DNA of 64,000 bases, from positions 18,295 through 82,294 of the forward strand of contig PWMU01000079.1 in NCBI GenBank assembly GCA_003558065.1, read 5' to 3'. Positions 1 to 10,600 of this stretch are shown here, in pieces (position 1 is the first letter of the stretch; the number at the start of each line of letters is the position of its first letter). The notes beneath the pieces were generated by a model. It worked only from the letters and a program-made list of their open reading frames with translations, was not told the DNA's origin and did not search any database. Both the position numbers and the translations under genes were made by a program. This DNA comes from Opitutia bacterium (GTDB lineage Bacteria; Verrucomicrobiota; Verrucomicrobiia; Opitutales; T3Sed10-336).

Positions 1-1475
1 AATACCTTCTTCAAATCCAGGAAGAGGTCGCCGCCCTCCGGCATCGATTGAAGCGCGTTGAACACAAGGTTGAGTACGACCTGCTGCAGTTGCTCCGGGT
101 TTCCTTCGATCTCGAGCGGGTCCGGAGGTTCCTCGTAATGGAGGCGAATCCGGGCCTGTTCGAGCTTGAGTCGCATGAGAATGAGGGTGTCCCTGAGGAT
201 CCCCTGCAGCGTGCAGCGGGAATGAACGTCCTCCGAGGACTTGGCGAAGTTGAGCACCCGGCTGACGATCGATTCCAGGTGATCCAGTTTTTCCTCGATA
301 ACCGCGCCGTCCCGGGCTCTTGGATCGTTCTCCGGAAACTGCAGATCGAGGGATTGAAACAGCAGTTTGATGACGGTCAGAGGATTTCGGATTTCGTGAG
401 CGACTTCCGATGCGAGCAGCCCGAGGGCGTTGAGCCGTTCGGTCAGGCGAAGCTGTTCCTCGCTTTGGAAAACGCGTGCGTAGAGCCTGGCGTTTTGAAT
501 CGCGACGGCCCCGAGGCTGGCCATGGCGGCAACGAGTCGCTTTTCTTCATCGTTGAATCGGTGCGGGTGGGACGTGTAGGCGTTGAGTACGCCGATGACT
601 TCCCCGTCGTAGATGATCGGCGTGATCAGGAGCGAGATCAACCCTTCGCTTCGGATGGCCTGCAGGACGGGAAGGCTCTCCTCGGTCTTGAGCAGGTCCA
701 GGACCTCGATTTGCTTTTTGCGCCTGATGGCCGCTCCCACGCTGCTTTCATCGATCGACAGGGGAGGGAGCCCGGCAAACGAGCCGGAGTCGCCATTGAC
801 CGAGTAAAGCTCCATGTGGTCGGTTTCGCCGGCTGTCAGGAACACCGCGCAGAGACGACAGGCGATGATCTTTCGCGCTTCCAGGGTGATGCTGTCGATG
901 ATTTCCTGGAGTTCGAGCTTGGAGACAAGCCTTTGGCCGATGGTGAGCACCGATTCCAGCTGGCTCGCCTTGGTCTTGAGTTGCTGGATAAGCCAGAGGT
1001 TGCGGGCAACCCGGGTGGCCTCCGCCGTTATCAGAAGGAGGAATTTCAGATCCTCTTCCCCAAAGGCGTCGGGTGTGTCGCTGTCGATATTGACGACGCC
1101 GATAATCCGGCCCCGGTCTTCCATGGGAACCGTCAGCTCGGAGCGCACCGAGTCGCGGATTCTGAAGTAGCGCGGTTCAGTACGTACATCGCGCACCAGA
1201 AGCGGTTTTCCGTGCAGGGCGACCCAGCCGGTTACGCCCACACCCGGTTTCAGGCTCATTCCGGCGTCGTCGCCCGACAGCCCTTCGGCTACCTCGATTT
1301 CAAGGTGTCCGCTGTCGGGATTGATCAGAGCGATGGATCCGCTGCCGGCGCCGAAGATGCTGACGATTTCCCCGAGGATCAGAGCCAGTGCCTCCCGCGG
1401 GTCTTCGGTCTTTCCAGCCAGGCTGCTGATCCGGTAAAGGGTGTCGATCGCGGAAGACCGGCTTAAGTCATTCAT
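1..1475 (-). CDS. GAF-domain sensor histidine kinase (C-terminus cut by window edge)
   Basis: Reading the minus strand from the ATG at 1475 gives an uninterrupted frame to base 1, so the protein is at least 491 residues and its ATP-binding end lies outside the window. Two GAF-like sensory domains come first (about residues 10-160 and 175-330), with no predicted membrane segment, so a cytosolic sensor is likely. The HisKA H-box follows (SEVAHEIRNPL; the His is the phosphorylation site), and the last visible residues are an N-box (LVFNALQSMPEGG), the start of the HATPase_c domain. The gene lies about 130 bases downstream of glnD on the same strand, so a nitrogen-related NtrB-like role is possible, but that is only inferred from position. 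The long plus-strand open frame over the same bases is a shadow. Confidence 0.88.
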   Translation of the reverse strand, partial: MNDLSRSSAIDTLYRISSLAGKTEDPREALALILGEIVSIFGAGSGSIALINPDSGHLEIEVAEGLSGDDAGMSLKPGVGVTGWVALHGKPLLVRDVRTEPRYFRIRDSVRSELTVPMEDRGRIIGVVNIDSDTPDAFGEEDLKFLLLITAEATRVARNLWLIQQLKTKASQLESVLTIGQRLVSKLELQEIIDSITLEARKIIACRLCAVFLTAGETDHMELYSVNGDSGSFAGLPPLSIDESSVGAAIRRKKQIEVLDLLKTEESLPVLQAIRSEGLISLLITPIIYDGEVIGVLNAYTSHPHRFNDEEKRLVAAMASLGAVAIQNARLYARVFQSEEQLRLTERLNALGLLASEVAHEIRNPLTVIKLLFQSLDLQFPENDPRARDGAVIEEKLDHLESIVSRVLNFAKSSEDVHSRCTLQGILRDTLILMRLKLEQARIRLHYEEPPDPLEIEGNPEQLQQVVLNLVFNALQSMPEGGDLFLDLKKV

Positions 1476-1486
1476 CGGGTGGTGGC

Positions 1487-1600
1487 GCGGGTTGCGGAAG
1501 GAGAGTGTTGAGTGGAGCGGGTTGCGGGTGGAGTGGCAATGGGAAATGAGATATCACAGATAACCGGCGACGAAAAACCAGGAACCCCGAACCGGGAAAG
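1487..1600. repeat. Degenerate 7-bp repeat tract
   Basis: The gap between the kinase start and the glnD stop holds GGGTTGC at 1489 and 1519. It also holds a run of heptads ending in ACC (AAAAACC, AGGAACC, CCGAACC) at 1573-1593. Similar heptads occur at 17636-17656 and 30945-30972. The pattern was read by eye; the copies are degenerate and the phase breaks inside the tract. Confidence 0.45.
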
Positions 1601-1603
1601 GGC

Positions 1604-4525
1604 TCATTCCGGAGCGATCGCTGCGCTGAGAGCCTCCTGGAGCTTCAGTAGATTGGTTTCGTCATCGCCTTTCGCGGGATCGATGTTCTCAATATAGAAG
1701 GTGTCGAGCGCGACGTCGCGTTCGGTCGCGATCCGGGCGAAGGTGATGTCGTAGCCGTAGTCGAAGAGGATGCGGGAGATCTCGTAGAGGAGGCCGATTT
1801 TGTCGTTCGCCTGAATCTCCACGATGGTTCGCTTCAGCGACAATTCGTTGTAAACCTGGACATTCGACGGAATAGAGGCCTCGAGGCGGGGCTTTTCCTG
1901 GCGGTAAAGGGATTTTTCCTTCTTCTTCTTCCGGCGGGCATCGCCCAGGACTTCCGGGAATATATCCTTCTTAGAGGTGAGCGCTCTTTCGAGGGTTTTC
2001 CGGAACGTGTCCCGGGCTTCCTGGCTTTGCACCATCCCGCGCCCGGGTTCGACCACGTAGAAGGTGTCGATCGCGATGTGGTCGGACCGGGTAATGACTT
2101 TTGCGGTCAGGATATTGAGGCCGGCCGCGATGAAGGCTCCCGCCATTTTGCTGAACAGTCCCGCCCGGTCCCAGGTGACGACGTCGACGATGGTGATGCT
2201 GCGGTCCACGTCGTCATTCCAGTCTATGATCGGAATGAGCGCGCCCTCGGCTTCGCTCTGGGCGGCGATATTCGCCAGGAGCTGGTGAATCAGTTTGATG
2301 TGAAGGATGATCTCCCCGGTGTCGGTGTTGGTGAAGTACCGTTCCGGCAGCAGGTTGAAGTGGGCCGTGATCTCTTCCTCGCTGATTCCGGGAATCTTCT
2401 GCTCGATGACGCTTTTGGAGATCATCTTTTTCCGCTCCGTGTGCTTTTGATCAATCGTGGCCCCGAGGGTGAGTTTTTCGGCGGTCGATTGGTACAGCTG
2501 GGTGTGGAGCGTGTCCTTGAAACTGTTCCAAAGGTTCGCGGCCGTGGCCCGGGCGTCGCAGAAAGTGTGGACGTAGAGGTGGCGGAGGTTGTCCAGATTC
2601 TCAACCTGTTCGGCGAACAACGCGGCCGTACGGGGATCCTCGACGTCGTACTTTTGCCAGATCCGGGTCATCAGCAGATGGTTGCGTATTACAAAATCGA
2701 CCTGTCGGCACTTTTCCTCCTCGATTTCCATTCGTGTAAGAACGTTTCGTGCCAGTTTGGCGCCGGATTCCGCGTGACCCGCCACTCCCGTCGATTTGCC
2801 GATATCGTGGAGGAAAAGGATCAGGTAAAGGAGTTTGGGGTAGGGGGTTTGCCGGAGAACCGCGCGGTATTTTTCCATGACGGGATCCTCTCCCGCGAAA
2901 ACGCTGTCCAGCTCGGCGAGTGTATTCAGAGTATGGATGTCGGCGGTGTAGCGGTGATAAAATTCGTGCTGGACGAGGCAGGTGAGCCGGCCGAATTCGG
3001 GAACGAATTTCCCGAGGACTCCCAGATCGTGCATCAGGATCAATGTGGGGTACACCTGCCCGGCTTGCTGGAGAATCGTTGCGAAACTGATGTTGGGCCG
3101 GGGGGAGCGGATGACGTCGTTGGTGATGAGATGAACCGATTCCTGGATGAGGCTGGTCAGTTCAAAATCCATCCGGCAGTTGAGCTGCTGGCAGTGCCGG
3201 AAGACGCGGATAAGGCGCTCGGGATCCTTCCTGAAGACATCCCGCATTTCGAAGGTCAATTCGTTTCCCCGCAGAAGAAAGCCGTCGAACTGTTTCTGAC
3301 GGTCGAATTTGCGGGCCCTGATGACTTCCCGGAAGGAGACCCGGTCAGTCGCACGATGGTCCTGCCGGAGCGCCAGGCGCTGTTCCAGCAGTTGCGAGGT
3401 GCGGAAGACGGTTTGCGCGTGCATGTAGTAATCGCGCATAAAAATTTCGACCCGCTTGAAGATGTCTTCTTCTTCATAACCGAGATTCCGGGCCACTACG
3501 GGCTGGCTCTCGAGGTCGAGTAGATCCGTCGGGTGACGACTGATGAAATGCAGTTCGTTGCGGACGCGCATCAGGAAGTCGTAGGCGCGCCGGTAATCCT
3601 TCTCTTCCTTGTGCTGCAGATAGTTGTGCTCGCAGAGGTCCGCCATGCGTTCGATGCCGAGTTTGATGCGCGCCATCCACAGGGTGTTCTGGTAATCGCG
3701 AAGCCCGCCGACGCCGCTTTTGATGTCGGGTTCCTGCAGGAAAATCGTGTTCTGGAAGCGCTCGCGCCGGCCGGCCTGGTCGTGGAGGCGCGCTTCCAGG
3801 TACTTGTGCGGATTCTCCTTTTGGTAGAAGTTCTTATAGGCGTGATGGAAGATATTGAAAAGCTCCTCGGAGCCCGCGACCAGCCTCCCTTCAAGCAGCG
3901 ACGTTTTCGTCCGAATATCTTTTCGCGCTTCTTCAATGACTTCGTTGATGGTCCGGGTGGAGTGACCGATTTTCAGCCGGAGATCCCAAAGCGGGTAGAG
4001 AACTTCGTTGGAGAGCAGTTCCTGGAAGGTCTTCAGGTGTTTTCCGCGCGATCTGGCCGGAAAGAGAAACATGATGTCGATATCGCTCAACGGAGACAAT
4101 TCCGCCCGGCCGTATCCGCCCAGTCCCAGCAGGCACACGGGGGTGGACGGGACTCCGTGGTCATGGGCGAACCTCTCGAGGGCCTGGGAGAAAAGGTGCT
4201 GGAGAAGGAGATCGATCACACAGGACCGCGCAAGGGCGACATTCAGCCCCGATTCACCCGAACGGTGACGGCGCAGGATCATTTCGTTCTCCAGGCTGAG
4301 AAACTGCTTGTAAATGGCCAGCCGGTCGTTCCGGGTCAGGTGGTCTGAGATATCGAGCCGCGTCGCGGCATGTTTCTGGATTCGCTTCAGCATGTCGGCG
4401 GTTTGTTCTTCGGCCTCCGGATTCAGGCTTTTTGAGGCGGGAGACCCCGTCCTGGGCACAGGAGCCCCGGCGGCGAACCCGTCGCCGTAGGAGACGTTCT
4501 CGGGATATGTCTCCTCTCGGTCCAT
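1604..4525 (-). CDS. glnD: [Protein-PII] uridylyltransferase / uridylyl-removing enzyme
   Basis: GlnD uridylylates and de-uridylylates PII signal proteins in response to glutamine. The 973-residue product has the full family layout: a nucleotidyltransferase domain with GLGGYGRAE...SDIDIMFLF (about 134-155), which holds the metal-binding aspartates; a GlnE/GlnD helical linker; an HD phosphohydrolase domain with LFLHDIGK (about 571-578); and two C-terminal ACT domains (about 776-840 and 899-955) that sense glutamine. Length is at the upper end for the family (about 850-950) because of an N-terminal extension of roughly 45 residues before the first helices. The start is the ATG at 4525; a later start is possible. 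It is divergent from valS. No PII gene is in the window. Confidence 0.95.
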   Translation of the reverse strand: MDREETYPENVSYGDGFAAGAPVPRTGSPASKSLNPEAEEQTADMLKRIQKHAATRLDISDHLTRNDRLAIYKQFLSLENEMILRRHRSGESGLNVALARSCVIDLLLQHLFSQALERFAHDHGVPSTPVCLLGLGGYGRAELSPLSDIDIMFLFPARSRGKHLKTFQELLSNEVLYPLWDLRLKIGHSTRTINEVIEEARKDIRTKTSLLEGRLVAGSEELFNIFHHAYKNFYQKENPHKYLEARLHDQAGRRERFQNTIFLQEPDIKSGVGGLRDYQNTLWMARIKLGIERMADLCEHNYLQHKEEKDYRRAYDFLMRVRNELHFISRHPTDLLDLESQPVVARNLGYEEEDIFKRVEIFMRDYYMHAQTVFRTSQLLEQRLALRQDHRATDRVSFREVIRARKFDRQKQFDGFLLRGNELTFEMRDVFRKDPERLIRVFRHCQQLNCRMDFELTSLIQESVHLITNDVIRSPRPNISFATILQQAGQVYPTLILMHDLGVLGKFVPEFGRLTCLVQHEFYHRYTADIHTLNTLAELDSVFAGEDPVMEKYRAVLRQTPYPKLLYLILFLHDIGKSTGVAGHAESGAKLARNVLTRMEIEEEKCRQVDFVIRNHLLMTRIWQKYDVEDPRTAALFAEQVENLDNLRHLYVHTFCDARATAANLWNSFKDTLHTQLYQSTAEKLTLGATIDQKHTERKKMISKSVIEQKIPGISEEEITAHFNLLPERYFTNTDTGEIILHIKLIHQLLANIAAQSEAEGALIPIIDWNDDVDRSITIVDVVTWDRAGLFSKMAGAFIAAGLNILTAKVITRSDHIAIDTFYVVEPGRGMVQSQEARDTFRKTLERALTSKKDIFPEVLGDARRKKKKEKSLYRQEKPRLEASIPSNVQVYNELSLKRTIVEIQANDKIGLLYEISRILFDYGYDITFARIATERDVALDTFYIENIDPAKGDDETNLLKLQEALSAAIAPE

Positions 4526-4667
4526 GGAAACTCAAATTGGCGAATGATGGAGGGAGCCTAATGCCCGGCCGCCGGGCGGATAGTCATCGAGAAACGGCCC
4601 GTCACCGGCTGGATCCCTGAAATAAATTGAAATTGCCGGACAATCCGGCTTACTGCTACCTTTTTCC

Positions 4668-7379
4668 ATGCCAGAAATCAGTAAAGCATACGATCCGCAT
4701 CACGTCGAATTCCGATGGTATAAGACCTGGATCGACAGCCATTGTTTCCGGGGTCGTCCCGATCCGGAGAGGGAACCTTACTGCATCGTGATCCCCCCGC
4801 CGAACGTGACCGGCGTCCTCACCATGGGGCACGTGCTCAACAACACCCTTCAGGACATCCTCATTCGTCGCGCCCGGCAGAAGGGGAAGGAGGCCATGTG
4901 GCTTCCCGGAACCGATCATGCCGGAATCGCCACGCAGACGCGGGTTGAGCGCGATCTGCGCCAGAACGAGGGCCTTACCCGGCGCGACCTGGGGCGGGAG
5001 AAGTTTCTGGAGAAGGCCTGGGAGTGGAAGGAGAAACACGGCGGCATCATCATCGAGCAGTTGAAGCGGCTCGGGTGTTCCTGCGATTGGGAACGGGAGG
5101 TGTTCACCATGGACCCCGACTACAGCACCCGCGTGCAGGAGGCTTTTGTCCGGCTGTTCCGCGAGGGATTCATTTACCGGGGCAAGCGCATGGTCAACTG
5201 GTGCCCCGCCAGTCTCACGGCCCTCTCGGACGAAGAGGTGATCATGAAGTCTCGGAACAGCGTCCTCTACCACATGCGCTACGAGCTGGTCGACCGCCCC
5301 GGGGAATTCCTGGAGATTTCAACGACCCGCCCGGAAACCCTCATGGGTGACACCGCCGTCGCCGTTCACCCGGATGACGAGCGCTACAAGCATTTGGTCG
5401 GCGAAAAGGTGTGGCGCCCGTTCCCGCGGGAGGCCATCCCCGTCATTGCGGACTCCTACATCGATCCGGAATTCGGAACCGGCGTTCTCAAAGTGACCCC
5501 GGCCCACGACAAGGCGGACTTCGACATCGGGCAGCGCCACGACCTGCCCGTCCGCGACGTTTTCAATCCCGACGCCACCCTCAACGAACTGGCGGGCGAG
5601 GAGTTCGCCGGAATCGACCGTTTCGAGGCCAGGAAAGTCGCCGCCCGCAAGCTTGAGGAAGCGGGATTGCTCCTTAAGGAGGAGCCGTATGAGAACAGCG
5701 TCGGCTTCAGCGAACGCGCCGACGTCCCCATCGAGCCCCGCCTTTCCGAGCAGTGGTTTCTCCAGTACCCGAAAGTGGAGGAAGCCAAGGCCGTCGTGCG
5801 GGACGGCCTCATCCGTTTCTATCCCGAGCGTTGGTCAAAGATCTACCTCCATTGGCTCGACAATATCCAGGACTGGTGCATCAGCCGCCAGCTCTGGTGG
5901 GGGCACCGCATCCCGGTCTGGTACCGGAAGGGAGCGGACAGGTCGCTTCCTGAAAACTGGCATGTCGCCGTCCATCCGCCGGAGGATCCGGAAAACTGGG
6001 AGCAGGAAGAGGATGTCCTCGACACCTGGGCCTCTTCCTGGCTCTGGCCCTTCGCCACGTTGGGGTGGCCGGATCCGGAGGAGGAGGGGAAGCAGGGGCT
6101 CGACTATTTCTACCCGACCAGCGCGCTGGTGACCGGCCCCGACATCATCTTCTTCTGGGTCGCCCGCATGATTATGGCCGGACTCCAGTTCATGCGGCCC
6201 GGAGAGCCCGCGGAGCGCCGGATTCCTTTTCGTGACGTGTACTACACGGGAATCATACGCGACATCCAGGGCCGGAAGATGTCCAAGTCGCTCGGCAACT
6301 CCCCCGACCCGATCGATCTGATCGACCGCTACGGCGCCGACGGCCTCCGGCTGGGCATCATGCTGATCGCCCCGAAAGGCCAGGATATCCGTTTCAGTGA
6401 GGACCGGGTCGAAACCGGCCGCCACTTCTGCAACAAGCTCTGGAACGCCTGCCGCTACCGGCAGATGTCCGGGGCAATGAGCGACAACGGGTCGCTCGAG
6501 GCAATTGGTTCGCGCATTCGTCCCGAGGTTTTCGACGACGACGACCACTTTATCCTGGTGCGTCTGCTCGAAGCGACGGAAACCGTTGACCGCGCGCTCG
6601 ATGGGTACGAGTTCACCGGCGCAGCCCAGAAGCTGTTCACGTTCTTCTGGACCGACTTCTGCGACTGGTACCTGGAGGTCTCCAAAACCCGTTCCGACGA
6701 GGCCGGGGTGCGCGACACCGGCCTGGCGCTTCAGGATTTCGTGATCCGGCAATTGCTGCTCATGTTGCACCCGTATATTCCCTTCATCACTGAAGAGTTG
6801 TGGCATGATCTTGGATACGGAACCGAATCGGACTATATCCAGGATGTGCGAATGCCCGGCGCCGCCTCTTTGAGAAAAGCGCTGGAGTCGGCCGGAGTGT
6901 CGCTGGATGAGCACGCGGAGCGGAAAACAGTCAACCTTCAGGCGTTTGTCACCCGCGCCCGCGCCCTCAAGGCCGACTACAACCTGGCCAATCGCCGGGA
7001 CCTTTCGTTTTTTGTCCAGGCCGGGAGCGATGCGCGGCAGCAGATCGAAGCGTCCCTCGACAAGCTCAAGACGCTGATCGGCGCCTCCGCCATCTCGTTC
7101 GAGCCGGCCGGTGACGCCGCTCCCGCCGTGGTGACGGATCTCGGCACCATTCAGCTCGACCTTTCCGAAGCGGTCGACATCGAGGCGGAAAAAGAACGCC
7201 TCGGCAAGGAGCTGGCCAAGCTGGAGAAACAGGTTGCCGTCGGCGAGGGCAAGTTGAAGAACGAAAAGTTCACCTCGAACGCCCCGCCCGAAATCGTCGA
7301 AGGCGCCCGCCGACAGTTGAACGAACTGAAGGGGAAAAAAGCCGAAATCGAAAAACTCCTCGGCGCGCTGTCGGGCTGA
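4668..7379 (+). CDS. valS: Valine--tRNA ligase
   Basis: Class I aminoacyl-tRNA synthetase charging tRNA-Val in the cytosol. The 903 residues carry the HIGH-type signature as PPNVTGVLTMGH (about 44-55), the ValRS motif WLPGTDHAGIATQ, an editing (CP1) domain with the TTRPETLMGDTAV threonine-rich stretch, the KMSKS loop at 537-541 (GRKMSKSLGNSPDP), an anticodon-binding helical domain, and the ValRS C-terminal coiled coil rich in Lys and Glu (last 65 residues). Length fits the family. The ATG at 4668 is supported by the start of similarity (YDPHHVE...WY..W). It stands alone, divergent from glnD; 250 bases separate it from the next gene. Confidence 0.97.
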   Translation: MPEISKAYDPHHVEFRWYKTWIDSHCFRGRPDPEREPYCIVIPPPNVTGVLTMGHVLNNTLQDILIRRARQKGKEAMWLPGTDHAGIATQTRVERDLRQNEGLTRRDLGREKFLEKAWEWKEKHGGIIIEQLKRLGCSCDWEREVFTMDPDYSTRVQEAFVRLFREGFIYRGKRMVNWCPASLTALSDEEVIMKSRNSVLYHMRYELVDRPGEFLEISTTRPETLMGDTAVAVHPDDERYKHLVGEKVWRPFPREAIPVIADSYIDPEFGTGVLKVTPAHDKADFDIGQRHDLPVRDVFNPDATLNELAGEEFAGIDRFEARKVAARKLEEAGLLLKEEPYENSVGFSERADVPIEPRLSEQWFLQYPKVEEAKAVVRDGLIRFYPERWSKIYLHWLDNIQDWCISRQLWWGHRIPVWYRKGADRSLPENWHVAVHPPEDPENWEQEEDVLDTWASSWLWPFATLGWPDPEEEGKQGLDYFYPTSALVTGPDIIFFWVARMIMAGLQFMRPGEPAERRIPFRDVYYTGIIRDIQGRKMSKSLGNSPDPIDLIDRYGADGLRLGIMLIAPKGQDIRFSEDRVETGRHFCNKLWNACRYRQMSGAMSDNGSLEAIGSRIRPEVFDDDDHFILVRLLEATETVDRALDGYEFTGAAQKLFTFFWTDFCDWYLEVSKTRSDEAGVRDTGLALQDFVIRQLLLMLHPYIPFITEELWHDLGYGTESDYIQDVRMPGAASLRKALESAGVSLDEHAERKTVNLQAFVTRARALKADYNLANRRDLSFFVQAGSDARQQIEASLDKLKTLIGASAISFEPAGDAAPAVVTDLGTIQLDLSEAVDIEAEKERLGKELAKLEKQVAVGEGKLKNEKFTSNAPPEIVEGARRQLNELKGKKAEIEKLLGALSG

Positions 7380-7629
7380 TGCCCGGCAACCTCCGGGGTT
7401 TCGGAGCAGGCCGCCGCTGTTGGGCGTTTCCGAACGAATGGCATCCTGATACGAGGGTGCCCCGGCCTTTTCTGTGCGATCCCGGCTGTACAGGTACAGA
7501 AACAAATGCCTCGACCTGACGTGTGGAAATATCGGACGCTGTCTTCAACCCGTGACCGCGATATCCTGGCTCTGCTCACGGATTAGACTGTTGCCGGGTT
7601 CCGCTGACTCAATCCGATCCGTTCCCAGA

Positions 7630-10600
7630 ATGAAAACACCCTCGTCCATCCTCGCAACCTCCCTGTCTTTCATGATTGCCTCTGCGGGCATAAGTCACGC
7701 ACTGGAGCCGCTTTCGTGGCAGTTTGGGTCTGACTTCGACGGGGACGGCGGATTCGAACTGAAGGCCGTCTGGGACGAGGAAGCGGAGGACAAGACAGAG
7801 CCGACCACGGGCGAATGGCTCCTCGAGTCCGACGCGCTCAGCTTTTACCTCCCCCCGCTCGCCTCGGACGGTCCGAGCAACAACTACACGGATGCGGGCG
7901 CCTTTATCGCCGTGGACGGGCTGGGTGACGGCAATTATCAGGATTTCCAGATCCAGGTAACGGGAGAAATCATCAGCGTGGGCCATGACTGGAATCGCTT
8001 CGGCATCGTCGCTCTGGGAGGAGGCGAGCTCGGCACGGTCTACGACACCCTGGATTACTACAGCGCCCGGCTGCAGCGCCCGACGACGGGAGCGAGTGGC
8101 CGGCAGCTGCGCATCGCCCACGGAATGGGGAATCATCTGGGGGGGAGCGGCTTGCAGTTTGATCTTCCGTATTCCCTGGGGTCCGGTGGGTTTACTTTGA
8201 CGCTGACGGGACGCTATAATAATGAGCAGCAGCTTTTTATGGTTCTGAACCTTTTGCACGAGGATTATCCGGATGAAAATTGGACGGCTCAGAGCGACCT
8301 TCGCGGTGGCGATTCCCTGAGAGATGGCATCCACTTCGGCTTCGGCGGACGCTTTCGCTCCGGCACCGGTTCGGACACCGAAGTGCGTTTCACAAGCATG
8401 TCCATTGAGGAAGCCCCGCCGGTCGACACGCCGGAATGGATTACCGGGAGCGGCACGTGGTCTTACGACGACGCCGAGCACTCGTTCACCGTCACCGCCC
8501 AGGGCGAGCTGGGTAACGTCGGCCCCGTCCCCGTGGTCGTTTACCTTAAGAATCTCCCCTTTCCCCGCCTGGGAACCGATTCGGACGAGGCGATCACGGA
8601 CGACCTCCTCGACGAGGGGCTCGTCGTGATCGAACTCGATTGTGCCGGTCTGCCCGCGACTTCCATGGAGTTGCAGCGCGCTTTGCTGAATTATTTCGAG
8701 AACCTGTCGACGTTCGTCCTGCAGGCGACCGACGGGACGGTGCAACCCGACAGTCAATTCACCTACTGGCTCCCGGCCGGTTACCGCCTTGAGCGTGATA
8801 TAGCCTTCTGGAACATCGAGCAGCACGGCGCTCACGGCTCCCTCGAGCGTATTGTCGATACCTACAATGACTACGTGGTTCCCAATTACGGCGAAGATCC
8901 CATCGAGACACCGGACGAGTTGAGCGGTCCGGGAGGCCGGCCCCTGGACTACAACCTTTACCTCGATATCATGTACCCCTCCGGTGACCTGGAGGAAGCC
9001 GTCCCCGCCATCGCCCACTTCGCCACCCTCAGCAGGAGACCCTCCAGCTTCAGCTCCGGGGAGCGTCCCATGGAACCGCTCGGTTGGCTGTTCGACGGAC
9101 ACGCGTTGGTGTACGTCGATCATATTTACAATCCTCTTGCCCGACACGAGAACTACGGCCACTTCGAACCGGGCTACACCCTTCAGAACTGGAACGGAAT
9201 CGCGGCGGGCTCGGCGGCCATCCGTTTTCTGCGCGCCCACGCCGACACCTATAACCTGACCGATCGCGTCGGAGCCCTCGGCCATTCGAAATCCTCGTAC
9301 ACCGTCGTGCGAATCGCCGACCCGCGCCATCCCGAGCAGGACGAGCATTCCTCGTTTTCGGGATTCCCTTCGGGCTCGCCCGACCCCCAGCCGTGGCCGG
9401 ACTATTCCAGCCGCGTGGACGCCGCCTTCGCCTCGATGGGCGATGGCACCCGGCGCACCCAGTATTTCACCGGCCATATGGCCCCGACTGTCATCGCCGC
9501 GGGACGTCTGGACCACTTCAACCATTGGCAGGTCTTCCCGGACCTGGTCTCCGTTACGGAAGGCGAGGACCTCAATCATCTCGCCCTGTGGATGGAGGAA
9601 CTGGGACACGACCGTCCCTTCGGGGAGGATCTGGCGACGGGCATCGACCGGAACCTGCTTATCCGCGACTTCTTCGCCCAGCACCTGTACCCGCACGGCG
9701 TCGAAGACCTCGACGTTCTGTTCATGCTGCCGCGGGACAAACGCGATTCCGTGCCCACCGACGGGGTTACGCGGATCCTGACCTCCGACGACGAACTGCC
9801 CGACAACATGCTCGACCTGTCCCCCTACAGTCCGATCACCGTCCGCTTCGCCCGCTCGATCGATCCGGACTCGCTGGATAACGGGAAACTCGGCGTGTGG
9901 CGGGCCGCCACGGGCGTGGAGGTGCCGGGCGAGTGGACTCCCTCCCTCCAGAACAGCCGCTTCCACTTCACCCCCGACGAACCCCTGCGCGAAGCTTCGG
10001 TGTACGCGGTGGGCGCCTCGGCGGGCGTTCGCGACACCGTGGGACGCGCCCTGCCGCAGTCGCGGGTTCAATACTTTCGCACGGCCGGAGGCGAGACCGA
10101 TCCTTCCGAGCCGCATTCGTGGCAGTTCGGGACCGACCGCGACGGCGACGGCGGGTTTCAATTCGCGGCCGTATCGTCGGATGACGACGACGCCACCGAT
10201 ATGTGGAGTGTCGAGTCCGACTCAATTCGATTTAACATGCCCGAGAACAGCCCCTACGTCGACGCCGGCGCACTGATCGCCGTGAACGAGCTCGGGGGCG
10301 GTAATTATCAGGATTTCGAGATCGAGCTGTCCGGTGAAATCATGAGCATCGGCCACGATTGGAACCGGTTTGGGATCGTCGCGCTTGCGAATGATGAACT
10401 CGGCCGGGTAGGGCACTACAACGACAGCAGTTACTACAGCGCCCGCATTCAACGCCCCACTACAGGCGGCCGCACACTCCGCATTGCCAACCAAATGGGG
10501 AATCATCTTGGCGGAAGCGGTTTGGAACTGGATCTTCCCTATCCGTTGGAATCGGGAAAGTTCACTCTGACGCTCACCGGCACCTATGATGATAGCAACG

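Noticed and set aside
48..1466. Plus-strand open frame of 472 codons
   Set aside because: It lies over the minus-strand histidine kinase, whose GAF, H-box and N-box motifs read cleanly; the plus-strand product has no family features.
4563..4577. GCCCGG-CCG-CCGGGC palindrome between glnD and valS
   Set aside because: No T-run and it lies between divergent genes, so a terminator is not supported; GC-rich DNA gives such palindromes by chance.
7609..10161. Minus-strand open frame of 850 codons opposite the secreted esterase-like gene
   Set aside because: The plus strand carries the signal peptide, repeats and hydrolase motifs; the minus-strand product is low-complexity and has no recognisable domain.
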